Assembly (NCBI RefSeq): GCF_017916325.1
Contig: NC_090155.1
Coordinates: 347,501 to 411,500, forward strand
Direction of reading: 5' to 3'
Length of the DNA stretch: 64,000 nucleotides
Source of the DNA: Leishmania martiniquensis
Lineage: Eukaryota > Euglenozoa > Kinetoplastea > Trypanosomatida > Trypanosomatidae
A program made the translations under genes and the position numbers. Of this stretch, positions 22,215 to 32,834 are shown piece after piece (position 1 is the stretch's first letter; each line of letters begins with the position of its first letter). The notes beneath the pieces are model-generated. The model was given only the letters and a program-made list of their open reading frames with translations. It searched no databases and had not been told where the DNA came from.

Positions 22215-25200
22215 ATGGAAAGCTACCCAATGAAGGTGGGCTCCTCATCGCAGCTTCCAGACGGAAGCGCCGCTCGCGCTGCAGCGGAGACGCGGACATC
22301 ATCAGCGACCGGGCAAGCGGTGATGAGCAGCAGCTTGCGCATGCTTCAAGCCGGCGACCTCCCCCATCTGATGGGCAAGAATTCGGCGCACGCAACATCC
22401 ATGGTAGTCACAGCCACTGGCGCGGAATCGGCGGCTCCAGTGCAGTCACACCCCCAGGCCATGGCAGCGGGCACCGCGAGCAGCGCGCCAGCAAGCACGA
22501 GCGCTTTCGCTGGCGACAGCGAATGGCGTCAGTGGACAGCTGCTCGTCCGGTTTCGCTGAGTGGTACCGCGTCGACCACCTCTTCCGCGCCGCCGCCGGC
22601 AGCCGCCACCGCTGCGCCAGTCGCGCTCATCGCGTCACCCGAGAATCCACTCACGCCTGCCACCGTGCCGCCCCTCTCGCCGGTGTCTCCGCTGCCCTTC
22701 ACACTCGGCGGCGTGACGCCACCAAGGGCGTCAAGTGCTGTCACAGATGTGAATACCGCGCCGGCGCGGGAGACACTGCTGGAGAAACGGCCGGAGCTCT
22801 CGGCGGGCAGCACTCTGGCAGCGGCGCTGTCCACTTCCACCTTGGACCCCGTCACTTCATACCAGGACCTCTGCCGGCGTCTGAACAACAACCCCAGTAT
22901 CTCGCCGGCCTCCTCAATCCCCCTCCCACTGAGTGCGCCGCCCTGCCTCGCGACGCCGCTTGGCGGGAGCCACAGCTGTAGCGGCGTCACCACCGCCACA
23001 GAGACAGCTGCGTTGTCCCCTCTGCCGAAAGCTCGCCCACGGCGTGGCTCCGGACCGCGGCTGCCGCCGCTGCGGAGCAGTCAGATACCCGCACCAGTGT
23101 CCCCCGTCAGAGAGGCAGGCGCCCCTCTCGCATCTCCTGAAAGCCCTTCAGAGCCGCCTTCGTCGTTGCCAGACCCTGCCGTCCTTCCACGAGAACCTGC
23201 GTCGCCTCCGCCTACGCTGCCGCAGCCACAGCAACAACAGCTCCCTGCAGAAGTCATCGCACGGCTGAACCCCTCGCTGCTCCTCATGGCGGAGGGACTG
23301 CGCAGGTGCTCCTTCGCAGAGGTCATGTGTCCCGTCATCGTGGTAGAGAACGCGAGGGCGCGCGTCACGGCAGCCGAAGCCGCCAACATGGCCTCAGTGA
23401 GCTCCTCCGCGGGCAACCCGATCGGCACCCCTAAGTCCTACGCCACGGCGGGGACCGCCGGCCCCAGACCACAGAAGGGCGCCCTGTCTCGCCCGCGGAG
23501 GCTGCCGCCCTACCCAAGGCCGCCGTCCAATTCGCCCCCCTGCACTGACATTCCGCAGCCTTTGTTAGAGAGCACTACCATCGTCGACCGCGAGGACAGC
23601 GCATGGGCCGATGGCAGCTGTGACACCCACAGCCCGTTGGTCACTGCGGTAGCGATTAGGGACACGAGCAATGTCAGCGCTGATGACGCCAGCGACCCCG
23701 AGGCGAGCTCGACGTACGGGTCGAAGATGCCAGCGTCGGTATGCCAAACCGGCATCGGCCGCATGTCTTTATCGTCGAAAAGCGCAGCCACCCGCGCAGC
23801 AACCCCCCCTTCCCCAACGGTGACTCGCTCCCTCTCGTCAGCGGGGAACGCATTCTCGGCGTGTCGGGGCGCCAGCGACAGCCTGATGCTGCCTCCGTCA
23901 CGCCCTTGGCCGCTCGTATACGCCAACGACGTTGCCGTGAGCATGTTGGGTTGCCGTGACGCGGAAGAAATAACAGCAGCGACATTCGAGAGCATCTTCT
24001 CCTGCTTTGTGCTGGCCCTTTCCCCTCGTGTTGCAGGTGGCAGCGTCGGCAGCAACGTGCCGCTCGCCACCGCAGCCGCAGCAACGGATGCAGCAGCGGG
24101 ACCGGGTGAGATTGCCCCGCTGCTCACCATCGAGTCGCGGTCATCGTCAGAGGCGGCATATGGCGAGGCAAAAGAGAGGCGCAGCCATGACAACACCGAC
24201 AGCACGGCACTCCACATGCATCCGCCGCCGTCATACGGCGCGGCACGCCAGCCAATGTGGCGGGAGGTGCGAAGTCCGCACGAGCTTTTCGCTTTGCCCC
24301 ATGGCAATCAGGTCATCCTCTACTGCGCGCGCACCTCTGCGCACTACGCGGCGCTTGCCGTTTCCACGAATCAGCCAAAGATGCCGCGGCCACCCAGCGC
24401 GAGTAGCGAGAGTGCGCGGTCGCCACTTCCCGTCACAGTAGCGTCCCTAAAATCACCAGCCGCCACCACCACTGCAGTAGCGAGCACGAACACGTCTCTG
24501 ATAGGCTCGCCGTTGACTACGCAGAATCAGCCGCCGCAGCCCGCTACCCAGCGCGCACAACCCCACCCACCGCCACTGAGGAAGCCATCCCGTTACAGCG
24601 TAGACGTGTCATCGCCGAGGCTGACGGGCAGCGATGAAGTCATCACGGTGGGGCAGTTCAGGCAAGGAACCTTGACAGTATCAGAAGGGGTGAGCATCTC
24701 CTCTCCTCCGAGATCGGACCTGAGCAGTCAAGCGCCGCCGCTGCCGGTGCAGCAACAGCAGCAGCAACAGCACCGTCACAGCCGGTACGTGGAAATATAC
24801 GTCCTCCAGCGACTCGAGAGCAGCAACGCACCAGCTAGTCTTGCAAGGCTGCCGGCATTGCGCACGGCGGCGGCGGCAGGCTTATCGCCAGCGCTGGCAA
24901 CACTCGGTGGCACTGCTGTTGATGCGCCCAGGCAGAGCGTGCGCGCAGCATCGTTGTCCCCCGATCGTCGACTGGCAGCCGCCTTAGCACCTCCCCCAGC
25001 AGAGGCGCCGCACTTGCGCAGTACACAGCCGCTAGCGCCCCCACTGCATTGGGCAGCGCGCTCGCCGCCGTCTGCCTGGGCCACCGCCGCCTCAGTCGCC
25101 CCAGTCGATAGTGGTAACTCTGTCGACGCTGACCCGCCGCGCGCGCTGAGGGGTCAGTGGGCGAACTGCAGTCAACAAGCCTCCCTCCCCCCTGTCGTGC

Positions 25201-28200
25201 AGAGCCTGGGCCGGCCTCCTAACATCAGCGCGGAGCGTTCATCTAACGCGGCCGCTTTGCATACAAGCGAGTGCCCTGGAGCCCCGACGCCCGGCATGCA
25301 AGGGACCCTTGAGAGTCACGGGACGCCCTCCGCCAACAGCGACGGCGCCTCGGCGGTGCGCAGCACCTCTCAGCATACAAACCAAAACAGCTCCTTCGAC
25401 CTGAGCTACCCCCCCTTCCACGCGAATCTGGCACAACCTACCGGCGCCTCGTTGGACTGCCTGTACGGAGCCAACGAACCCACCGGTGCCGTTCTTTCGG
25501 AGGCCATAGTGGCAGGGGAAGCACGGGAGCTGGCGCTCACCTCGCAGAAGCCAGAAGGCGACCCGCACCGCCACAGCCACCCCGACAGCGCCACACCGCT
25601 GTCGCAGAAGAGAGCGTTGAATGCTCGTCAGCCAAAGCCGAAGCAACGTCACCTGCTCAATCGCCCGCAACAGCGCCGGTCATCTGCCGACCTTGGCGAG
25701 GATGAGCCGCGTGTGGCGGCTCCGCTCAAGTGCACTACCGTCACGAATTTACTCCCTGCCACCACAGCTCTCCAGCCAGCGTCGTGGCCGGTTTCGCGAA
25801 CGCGCAGTCTCTCCTCCGCACCGCTGTCAGCGGCGAACATGACCATGGCCCTCCCTAGTGGCCCGCGGTCACGCGTGTTGCCTCCTCACCATCAGCAGGG
25901 GCGCGCGCCGGCCAGCGGGCCGATTTCGTCGTCAGGGTCGCCATATCAGCAGTCGCTCACCGTTTCCTCAGAGGCCCTCGCCCCCACCGCGGCGTCGTCG
26001 TCTCCATGGCGTGGGATGCAGGAGGTGCGCAACATGGAAAACGTCGTTCAGTTGGCCCTGCCGTTGCGCGATACGCAGCAGTACAAGCAGAAGAATCGCT
26101 CCGCGCAGCTTGCGACGTGGGTGGGATGCACCCAAACGTCAGCGTGGGGCCGTAGGGATTCGAAGCAGCTGTCATCATTGTCGGTGAGCCCGCTCAACTC
26201 GCATGCTTCGCTGATGTACCGATCCCTGCACAGTGGTGGTCATCTCAGCCTCGTGAGCGGCGGCGACGCGGTGGGCGGTGGCGGGCACAGTGCGCCCCAG
26301 CACCTCCTCCCCAGTATCCTGGCAGGCGCCCTGCAGCAGCCCTCAGGCTGGGTAGACCCGACAGAAACCAGCATTACACAGCTGCTGGGCAATATGTCAG
26401 GAATGTCCTGGCAGCGGAGCAACGAGACGGATCAGATCACAGCCAAGAAGCTTGCGGACCGCGTACGATCTCAGCGCGGTATTGCGGCGGTGCTCGTGTC
26501 AGCACGCCTGCCGCAGACCATTATTTTCAACTCGGTCGCCTTAATGATGTTTGTGCAGCACGTTCTCCGGTTTCTGCACCGCAACGGCGTCACGCAAGTG
26601 GCGTGCATCCTAACCGTGCGCCGCAAGACACAGCTGGTCATTGATTTGGTCCCTGTGGAAGCACTCATGAGCGCCAGTGGCCGCATCAAGTACGACGGCA
26701 CCGACAACGGTAGCGGTAGCAGCAACAACACTCCGGCCAGCGAGAGCTGCCAAGCAAAAAACATGAGCGCTGAGGAAAGCGATAGCGGCATCAGTACAAC
26801 AGTTGAGGCCGGCGCGGTTGGCCCAAGACTAGACTCTGCGGCGCCCAGCCCAAAGAAGGCGCGACCCACCGTGCCCGTCTTGGTGAGCTCGCTGCCTTCA
26901 CCGAAGTCCTCCACAGCTTCGCAGAAGCAGCAACAGCAACGAGCGATCGAGGAGCTTTTGAGGACGAGACTGAAGGAGCTCGACGCCCTGTACATCTCCG
27001 AGGAGTCGAGGCAAGCCCTTCGCTCTGCCGTCCTATCGCTTGACGGCGGTGTCGGCAGCTGCCATCCCAGTCACTACAGCAGCGGCAGCGGCCCTTTCAC
27101 AAATTCTCATAGCAGCGGCGCTCTGCCAACCACAGCGGTGACCACTGCGACCGCGTCCTCGCTCGGCACCGGCATCGTCACGCCGCCGCTGCCGTGGGGT
27201 CCGCTGCGGCGGCTTGACTCGGAGGAATGGTCCTCGCTGCAGTCGCTGTCAGACGCGAGTAAGGAAAGCCGGACGGCGACGCCGCTGCGCGGCTTGCAGT
27301 CGCCCCTCGCCGCCGGCGCCACAGCGTGCCAGCCACCGCGCAGCCCTCCGCGGCACTGCATGTCCTGGCCATGCAACTCTTACCCACAGCACCAAAAGCA
27401 CGAACGCAAGCTTCGCCCATACCCTCCGTCCCCCATCAAGAGGAGGCAACAAGTCGCGCTCACCTCGGATGCAATGACGAGCGGTGGCGATGGCCGAAGC
27501 AGCAGCCGCGGAGGCGCCAGCGGCCATATGGACACTTACGTTAGCGCCGAAAAACAATTGACGCGGGGCGGCGCCATCGGCAGTAGTAGTGACGCCGTAT
27601 CATCCAGCAGGCTATCGCGGCGGCCATCACCCATGACGCAGACGACAGCAGCAGTTGAAGCAGCAGCAGCGAGCGCCAACAGGTCGGAACCACTCAAGCG
27701 ATCTGTCAGCACGTCTTATGAGACCGCGGTGCAGGCCAAAGACGGCGGTCAGGTGGTGTTCGCGGCTGTTTCTAGATCGAGCAGCGTCGAGGCAACGGCC
27801 GCCAGCGGCACTGCTAATGCAGCGCGAGGCGGCTACCAATGGAGCAAAGCCGCAGCGACGAGCCACCCGCCCGATCTGACGCTCTCAGAGGTGCGGACGT
27901 CGGGGGTGCGACAGAAGAGTGACGAAGAGGGCGTCGATGCGCTGCCGAGGCAGCACACGCGTATCCAAGAAGTGGAAGGCAACACCGGGGTCAGCGAGAC
28001 GACCGTGGAGGCCTCGTCCACCTCGCTGCCCAGCCGCCGTACCGGCAGTGGAAAACAGCTGCTGCTAGGAGGCTATCTAGGCGCAGGAGCGGCTTCGCAA
28101 GCCCCACCGCAACAGCAGCACCATCGTCGCCACCCTTCACGTCATGTACCAAGCTCCCACTACCTATCTCGGGACATGCAAGAGAGCTTGGCCATGTGCG

Positions 28201-31200
28201 ATGGCGCTACCCGCATCTGCGCTGACACGTACGAGGCGCAAGTCCGAATCCCCTTCACGACGCCGCAGCGTCTGGAACTGCTGAGCCAGTTGGCCAATGT
28301 ACAGCTCTCCAAGTATCGGGGGCTCTCGGTCTTTGGTGTCAACCTGGTGAACCTGGCGACCGAGGAAGCCGCCGCCGAGGCAGCGCAGCCGTCGCCACAG
28401 ATTATTCCCCTCCGGTACGACATAGCAGCGCGGCCTTACTTGGAAGATGTTCGCGGCAAGAGCGTTGTCCTTCCGTCCTTGATGTCGCCGACAATCACGT
28501 CACCATCTTTCCCTACAAGTGCATCACGGCGCGCCAGCGCCGATGGCAACGCAGGGGAGGCGGAGCCTAATACACAGGAATCAGCCCTGGCACGCACCGC
28601 GGGCATGGCGGCAGCGGCGGAGGCGGCAACGGCAGCGGCAGCGGCAACGAATATGGCAGGTGCCGGCACTTCTTCTCAGGCCTCAGCACTGGAAGCTGGA
28701 GCAGCGGCGTCGACGGTGTCGGCGAAGAGCCATGGGTCAGCAGAGAAGGGCTCAACGAGCGCTAATGATCCGCGGCGCCGCACCGACTCCTCTCGGCTGG
28801 CGGCCTCTCCTCTTTCAGACGGGCCACACCACCACACCGGCAGAGGGCCGCCGATAGTGTCGATGGCGACGGCTGACAGCAGCGAGGGCAAACATTTCGT
28901 GGGTGCTGTCACGACAGCAGCAGCAGCAGTGTATCCAGAAGCGGTGGAAAGCCCGGAAGACGGTACGAGACGGCTCTCCAGCGGCGCTGGAAGAGGTACG
29001 GAGCAGTCAGTTGAAAGCGACGCACCCCTGTCGGCGCCGTCCTCTGGTGGCCTCTTGGTGAGTGGTGCAGGTCTGGCAAAGATAGGGACGACCATGCAGC
29101 TGCCTGCGGTGCTGCCTGGTGGCACCGTTGTGGCTTTCGAGGGCGCGAGCCGGAGCGCTGCGGCGGCCAATGTTGCTGAAAGCAAACCGGGCGCCGGACG
29201 CGCGCGCGCCAACGCACACGAGGCGCCAGTCGAGGGGACGCTGCAGCGGCAACGGAACAGCACAGACGCCGCGCCGGCCAGTGAGCCCTGCAGCAGGCCG
29301 AATACAGCGGCAGCCAAGCCCACCGCGGTCATGCGCTCGCGACGACAGAGCAGCCCTACCCCACATTCCCTTCACCGCCCCGGCGAGTCAGCTCCCCTCG
29401 AAGCGGCGTCGCAGCCGCCAGCCGCCGCCTCTCGCGAGCTGCAGCAGATGCCGCTCCGTGTGTCGCTTCCAGTAGAGGAAAGCTCGAGCGCAGGATTGCA
29501 GCTGCCACCAGTGAGTCAAGGCAGCGATATCTTCAGTGCCTCTCACGCAGACGGTGAGTCAGGCGAGTCGATGACTGAAAAGAGTTCGGCAGAGAAAAAC
29601 ACGCGCAGCAGCTATTGCGGTTCCCCTTCAACGCAGTGCGCGCTAGCCTCGCTGTATCCAGCATCTCTGCCTCACCCCATTGTGTTATGTACGACGTCCT
29701 CTGCTGGCGGTAACAGTCACCTGGCGGAGCTGGTCAGCACGCGGAGCAGCATAACACAAGGACTCGTCAGTGTCTGCACACAAAAGTCTGGTGGGACAAA
29801 GCTGCTTAGCTACACGCTGTCTAATAGCGCGGCCGCTGCCTTTGGTGACTTCAGCAACGCTCTGGAGAAGCAGAGTGATGACGTCGATCGGAAGAACGCA
29901 GAGGCGGGCGACACAGGCGTCCATACAGAGGCAAAGACAAGGTCCGACGCCTCTGCGATGGTCTCGAGCGCAGAGGCTTCCAATGCCAAGCACCGCGCGC
30001 AGCAGTGTTGGAGCTCGGCATCACTCTCGGGACCCACACCCAAGCCAGCCATGGTTAGTGGTGCCCCGGCGCATGCGGGCATGTCCAGCACCTCACCTAA
30101 CACTGCCGTCGGCGCGGTCTCGCTGCATGCCGGCTCAGTCGCACACCCCGGCGGCGGCGGCAACGCCACCGTACGCGACGAGGCCAACGACTCGTTCGCC
30201 GACAGCTTCATGGATATCTTTGGTCTCGCTAACCGTCCACACCAGCTAGCGGATCTTCGTCATCACTTGTGCACGCATGCACGGAGCGCTCTGGATCATG
30301 GTCCCTTGCCGGCTGGCAGCGCCTCCACGTCCTCTGGAGTCTCCGCGGTGGCGGCGACACCAGCAGTTCAAGGGAACACGCCAAGCTCCTCTATTATTGA
30401 TTGCAGTGTCGGCGCCGACGTCGCCGCGCGACCGATCCGGCAACTGACCACCTCTCTCTCCTCGCCTAGTCAGAGCCGGGTCAGCGAGAAGGTCAGCAGC
30501 AGCAAGAGCAGCAAGCTGACGCACATCGCAGGCCGCAGCAGCACCGCCCTCCCCGCCTTTTCGGAGGAGGAGGTGGTGGCTGATCGAACGACGCGCTACC
30601 ACCTCCATGTGCTTGTCTACGCTACCCGCGCCTATCCTGAAGTGGAAGAAGTCTTGGGCGTCTACGGGCACTGCACCACCTTCGTCATGAGTGCAGCAAA
30701 GATGCTGCGGTACGCGCGCTCCGGGCTGCAGCTCTTTGATGTCGTTATTGTAGAGTGGGTGGACGCTCTCATCAGCGCAGAAATGCACGACATGCTTGCC
30801 AAACACGCCGTCGAGGAAACCGTCGTCGCCTTCTTCATCTCGACGCGGGCTGGTGTGCGCACTCCAACGATGAATGTTGAGAACATCATGACGGACGCGA
30901 CAGTTGTCATGTACGCCGACAACCTGCTGGATGGTCTACTCTCGCGGAACGTGCTTGAGGAGGTGCAGCAGCAGATCCGTCGCCGCCGACTCCTGCGGTC
31001 GATGGTGGGTGTGCGGAAGGAACAGTCGTACCAGATTGTGAGCCGCATCGGCAGTGGCGCCTTCGGAGACGTCTTCGAGGTGATGATGTACGTGTCACGC
31101 GGCAGGCTGGCGATGAAGCGAATCTTTCTGAAGAGCATGAAGCTTAGGCAACTGGAGATCATCAACCGCGAGGTCAGCATCATGCGCGCGCTTGATCATC

Positions 31201-32834
31201 CGAACATTGTGTCGTTCTCACATACCCGACTGGAGGACAACGCGTACGCCATATTCATGGAACTCTGCGACGGGACGCTGGCGGACTACCTGCAAGAGCC
31301 GGCCGTGGCAATTCCTGGCGCAGCCGAGCGTCAGCAATACCGCAGCGCCGGCGTCGCCAGACCCATGGAAGAATGCCCCAGTAGCGCCATGAGCATAAGC
31401 AGCCCCTTGAGCAGCAGCAGCAACTCCAGCAATGGTAACGGCACCGACGGCAAGGGAGACGTGGCAGGCATAGTGCGTGCGCCAACGTGCATGAGCGGCA
31501 AGATCCCCCCATCCATCTCCAATAAGGCCTTGATAGTGACCCCGAAGCTCACGCGTCCGCAGGATGCCGTCATGATTGTGCACGACATCGCCAGTGCGCT
31601 CAGCTACCTGCATCGCCACGGCATCATTCATCGCGACATCAAGCCGGCGAACGTGCTTTTCGCGAACGGCATGGCAAAGCTCGGCGACTTTGGGTCAGCG
31701 GTGAAGATGACGGAGTCACGGCAGCTGCGCAATATGAAGGGAACAGTGAGCTACATGGCACCGGAGATGGTGCTTGGCGAGACGTACACCGAGTCGTGCG
31801 ACATGTGGTCCTTTGGGTGCCTCATCGCCAGCATCATGGGCATCAACCTGGGCCATCTCAACGGGCTCCACATGCCGGCGCTCAACGAGCTGTATCGCAC
31901 CATCCCCAAGGCCGGATCGCTCCCGCTCACCTTCGCTAATCGCCTGTCCTTGCGCCTCGCACATCACTCTACCGAAGCGACGACGAACGGCATGCTGATG
32001 GCACTCAAGCGTGCCTTGGAGATCGACACAGCGGAGCGGCAGCAAGGTGCTTCGCTTCAGTTGCGCGACTGGGTAAACACCAGCGAAACCACCGATAGCA
32101 AGGAGGCGCAGGGCGGCAGCCAGCAGGCGGCCTCCCCCGATAGTGGCGCATTGCACGGAAAAGGCGGGGCGTCGACGAGCAGCGAGCAGCATTCGCAGAA
32201 AGCTGTGAGGCTGGAGAGCAACGAAGCCCCCACCACCGTGGCCGACACGAGCAACTCTCGTCGGCGCATCCTGTGCATCATGACGTCCAACATCGGTGTA
32301 CTCGAGGAGTTCTCCGTGCTGTTACCCGCCTCGCTCGTGGACCTCTTCCATCGACTCTTTCACCGCGATCCTGCCAAGCGCATGACAGCGGCCGATGTGC
32401 TGGACCACCAAGTCTCATGGGATGTGGAGTGGATGACGCACATGATGCAGGAGGTCTACGAGGTCTCGCGCCTGCTTGCGCAGAGCGGCGCAAAGGGGAA
32501 AGCCCCGGCAGGGGGGGCGACGCGGCGCCGTCCAGTAGGGCACGCAGATAGGGGGCAACAGCCCCATAGTGATGAGGAGGTCGGGCCCGGTGCCGCTACG
32601 CCTTCGCTCATGGCAGGCAGCTTCGTATACGTTCCCATCCAAAGCGGCTCTGGCGAGGTGGTGTGGCTTGCCGGCAGCAGAGAAGGCAGAGGCGTTTCCA
32701 GCGCAGTCGGCACCGGCACTGGTGCCAACATCCCTTCAGTAGAAAATAACTACGCACTCGACCTTTCCCTAAGCGGCAACTCTGGAGGCGGCAGCGACGA
32801 CAGGAACTGCGATGCCGCCGAAGCTGACGACTGA
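22215..32834 (+). CDS. STE11/MAPKKK-like kinase with PAS-like, degenerate HATPase-like and pseudo-receiver regions
   Basis: The product is 3539 aa, mostly Ser/Ala/Pro-rich with ordered islands. Island 1 (about 355-390 and 560-590) is PAS-like, e.g. PLVYANDVAVSMLG at 566-579. Island 2 (about 1430-1480) resembles the N-box region of histidine-kinase ATPases but lacks the conserved Asn. Island 3 (about 2795-2912) has the alternating strand/helix pattern of a response-regulator receiver: LHVLVYA for strand 1 and FDVVIVEW for strand 3, with Glu2847 where the phospho-Asp normally sits; the acidic pair and the Lys are not evident. The kinase domain follows directly: GSGAFGDV (2946-2953), Lys2968, IHRDIKPAN with Asp3141, DFG Asp3158 and MAPE; it has inserts of about 100 residues before the catalytic loop and another in the C-lobe. 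All catalytic residues are intact. The kinase call is firm; the two-component-like modules are inference from motifs. Confidence 0.9.
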   Translation: MESYPMKVGSSSQLPDGSAARAAAETRTSSATGQAVMSSSLRMLQAGDLPHLMGKNSAHATSMVVTATGAESAAPVQSHPQAMAAGTASSAPASTSAFAGDSEWRQWTAARPVSLSGTASTTSSAPPPAAATAAPVALIASPENPLTPATVPPLSPVSPLPFTLGGVTPPRASSAVTDVNTAPARETLLEKRPELSAGSTLAAALSTSTLDPVTSYQDLCRRLNNNPSISPASSIPLPLSAPPCLATPLGGSHSCSGVTTATETAALSPLPKARPRRGSGPRLPPLRSSQIPAPVSPVREAGAPLASPESPSEPPSSLPDPAVLPREPASPPPTLPQPQQQQLPAEVIARLNPSLLLMAEGLRRCSFAEVMCPVIVVENARARVTAAEAANMASVSSSAGNPIGTPKSYATAGTAGPRPQKGALSRPRRLPPYPRPPSNSPPCTDIPQPLLESTTIVDREDSAWADGSCDTHSPLVTAVAIRDTSNVSADDASDPEASSTYGSKMPASVCQTGIGRMSLSSKSAATRAATPPSPTVTRSLSSAGNAFSACRGASDSLMLPPSRPWPLVYANDVAVSMLGCRDAEEITAATFESIFSCFVLALSPRVAGGSVGSNVPLATAAAATDAAAGPGEIAPLLTIESRSSSEAAYGEAKERRSHDNTDSTALHMHPPPSYGAARQPMWREVRSPHELFALPHGNQVILYCARTSAHYAALAVSTNQPKMPRPPSASSESARSPLPVTVASLKSPAATTTAVASTNTSLIGSPLTTQNQPPQPATQRAQPHPPPLRKPSRYSVDVSSPRLTGSDEVITVGQFRQGTLTVSEGVSISSPPRSDLSSQAPPLPVQQQQQQQHRHSRYVEIYVLQRLESSNAPASLARLPALRTAAAAGLSPALATLGGTAVDAPRQSVRAASLSPDRRLAAALAPPPAEAPHLRSTQPLAPPLHWAARSPPSAWATAASVAPVDSGNSVDADPPRALRGQWANCSQQASLPPVVQSLGRPPNISAERSSNAAALHTSECPGAPTPGMQGTLESHGTPSANSDGASAVRSTSQHTNQNSSFDLSYPPFHANLAQPTGASLDCLYGANEPTGAVLSEAIVAGEARELALTSQKPEGDPHRHSHPDSATPLSQKRALNARQPKPKQRHLLNRPQQRRSSADLGEDEPRVAAPLKCTTVTNLLPATTALQPASWPVSRTRSLSSAPLSAANMTMALPSGPRSRVLPPHHQQGRAPASGPISSSGSPYQQSLTVSSEALAPTAASSSPWRGMQEVRNMENVVQLALPLRDTQQYKQKNRSAQLATWVGCTQTSAWGRRDSKQLSSLSVSPLNSHASLMYRSLHSGGHLSLVSGGDAVGGGGHSAPQHLLPSILAGALQQPSGWVDPTETSITQLLGNMSGMSWQRSNETDQITAKKLADRVRSQRGIAAVLVSARLPQTIIFNSVALMMFVQHVLRFLHRNGVTQVACILTVRRKTQLVIDLVPVEALMSASGRIKYDGTDNGSGSSNNTPASESCQAKNMSAEESDSGISTTVEAGAVGPRLDSAAPSPKKARPTVPVLVSSLPSPKSSTASQKQQQQRAIEELLRTRLKELDALYISEESRQALRSAVLSLDGGVGSCHPSHYSSGSGPFTNSHSSGALPTTAVTTATASSLGTGIVTPPLPWGPLRRLDSEEWSSLQSLSDASKESRTATPLRGLQSPLAAGATACQPPRSPPRHCMSWPCNSYPQHQKHERKLRPYPPSPIKRRQQVALTSDAMTSGGDGRSSSRGGASGHMDTYVSAEKQLTRGGAIGSSSDAVSSSRLSRRPSPMTQTTAAVEAAAASANRSEPLKRSVSTSYETAVQAKDGGQVVFAAVSRSSSVEATAASGTANAARGGYQWSKAAATSHPPDLTLSEVRTSGVRQKSDEEGVDALPRQHTRIQEVEGNTGVSETTVEASSTSLPSRRTGSGKQLLLGGYLGAGAASQAPPQQQHHRRHPSRHVPSSHYLSRDMQESLAMCDGATRICADTYEAQVRIPFTTPQRLELLSQLANVQLSKYRGLSVFGVNLVNLATEEAAAEAAQPSPQIIPLRYDIAARPYLEDVRGKSVVLPSLMSPTITSPSFPTSASRRASADGNAGEAEPNTQESALARTAGMAAAAEAATAAAAATNMAGAGTSSQASALEAGAAASTVSAKSHGSAEKGSTSANDPRRRTDSSRLAASPLSDGPHHHTGRGPPIVSMATADSSEGKHFVGAVTTAAAAVYPEAVESPEDGTRRLSSGAGRGTEQSVESDAPLSAPSSGGLLVSGAGLAKIGTTMQLPAVLPGGTVVAFEGASRSAAAANVAESKPGAGRARANAHEAPVEGTLQRQRNSTDAAPASEPCSRPNTAAAKPTAVMRSRRQSSPTPHSLHRPGESAPLEAASQPPAAASRELQQMPLRVSLPVEESSSAGLQLPPVSQGSDIFSASHADGESGESMTEKSSAEKNTRSSYCGSPSTQCALASLYPASLPHPIVLCTTSSAGGNSHLAELVSTRSSITQGLVSVCTQKSGGTKLLSYTLSNSAAAAFGDFSNALEKQSDDVDRKNAEAGDTGVHTEAKTRSDASAMVSSAEASNAKHRAQQCWSSASLSGPTPKPAMVSGAPAHAGMSSTSPNTAVGAVSLHAGSVAHPGGGGNATVRDEANDSFADSFMDIFGLANRPHQLADLRHHLCTHARSALDHGPLPAGSASTSSGVSAVAATPAVQGNTPSSSIIDCSVGADVAARPIRQLTTSLSSPSQSRVSEKVSSSKSSKLTHIAGRSSTALPAFSEEEVVADRTTRYHLHVLVYATRAYPEVEEVLGVYGHCTTFVMSAAKMLRYARSGLQLFDVVIVEWVDALISAEMHDMLAKHAVEETVVAFFISTRAGVRTPTMNVENIMTDATVVMYADNLLDGLLSRNVLEEVQQQIRRRRLLRSMVGVRKEQSYQIVSRIGSGAFGDVFEVMMYVSRGRLAMKRIFLKSMKLRQLEIINREVSIMRALDHPNIVSFSHTRLEDNAYAIFMELCDGTLADYLQEPAVAIPGAAERQQYRSAGVARPMEECPSSAMSISSPLSSSSNSSNGNGTDGKGDVAGIVRAPTCMSGKIPPSISNKALIVTPKLTRPQDAVMIVHDIASALSYLHRHGIIHRDIKPANVLFANGMAKLGDFGSAVKMTESRQLRNMKGTVSYMAPEMVLGETYTESCDMWSFGCLIASIMGINLGHLNGLHMPALNELYRTIPKAGSLPLTFANRLSLRLAHHSTEATTNGMLMALKRALEIDTAERQQGASLQLRDWVNTSETTDSKEAQGGSQQAASPDSGALHGKGGASTSSEQHSQKAVRLESNEAPTTVADTSNSRRRILCIMTSNIGVLEEFSVLLPASLVDLFHRLFHRDPAKRMTAADVLDHQVSWDVEWMTHMMQEVYEVSRLLAQSGAKGKAPAGGATRRRPVGHADRGQQPHSDEEVGPGAATPSLMAGSFVYVPIQSGSGEVVWLAGSREGRGVSSAVGTGTGANIPSVENNYALDLSLSGNSGGGSDDRNCDAAEADD

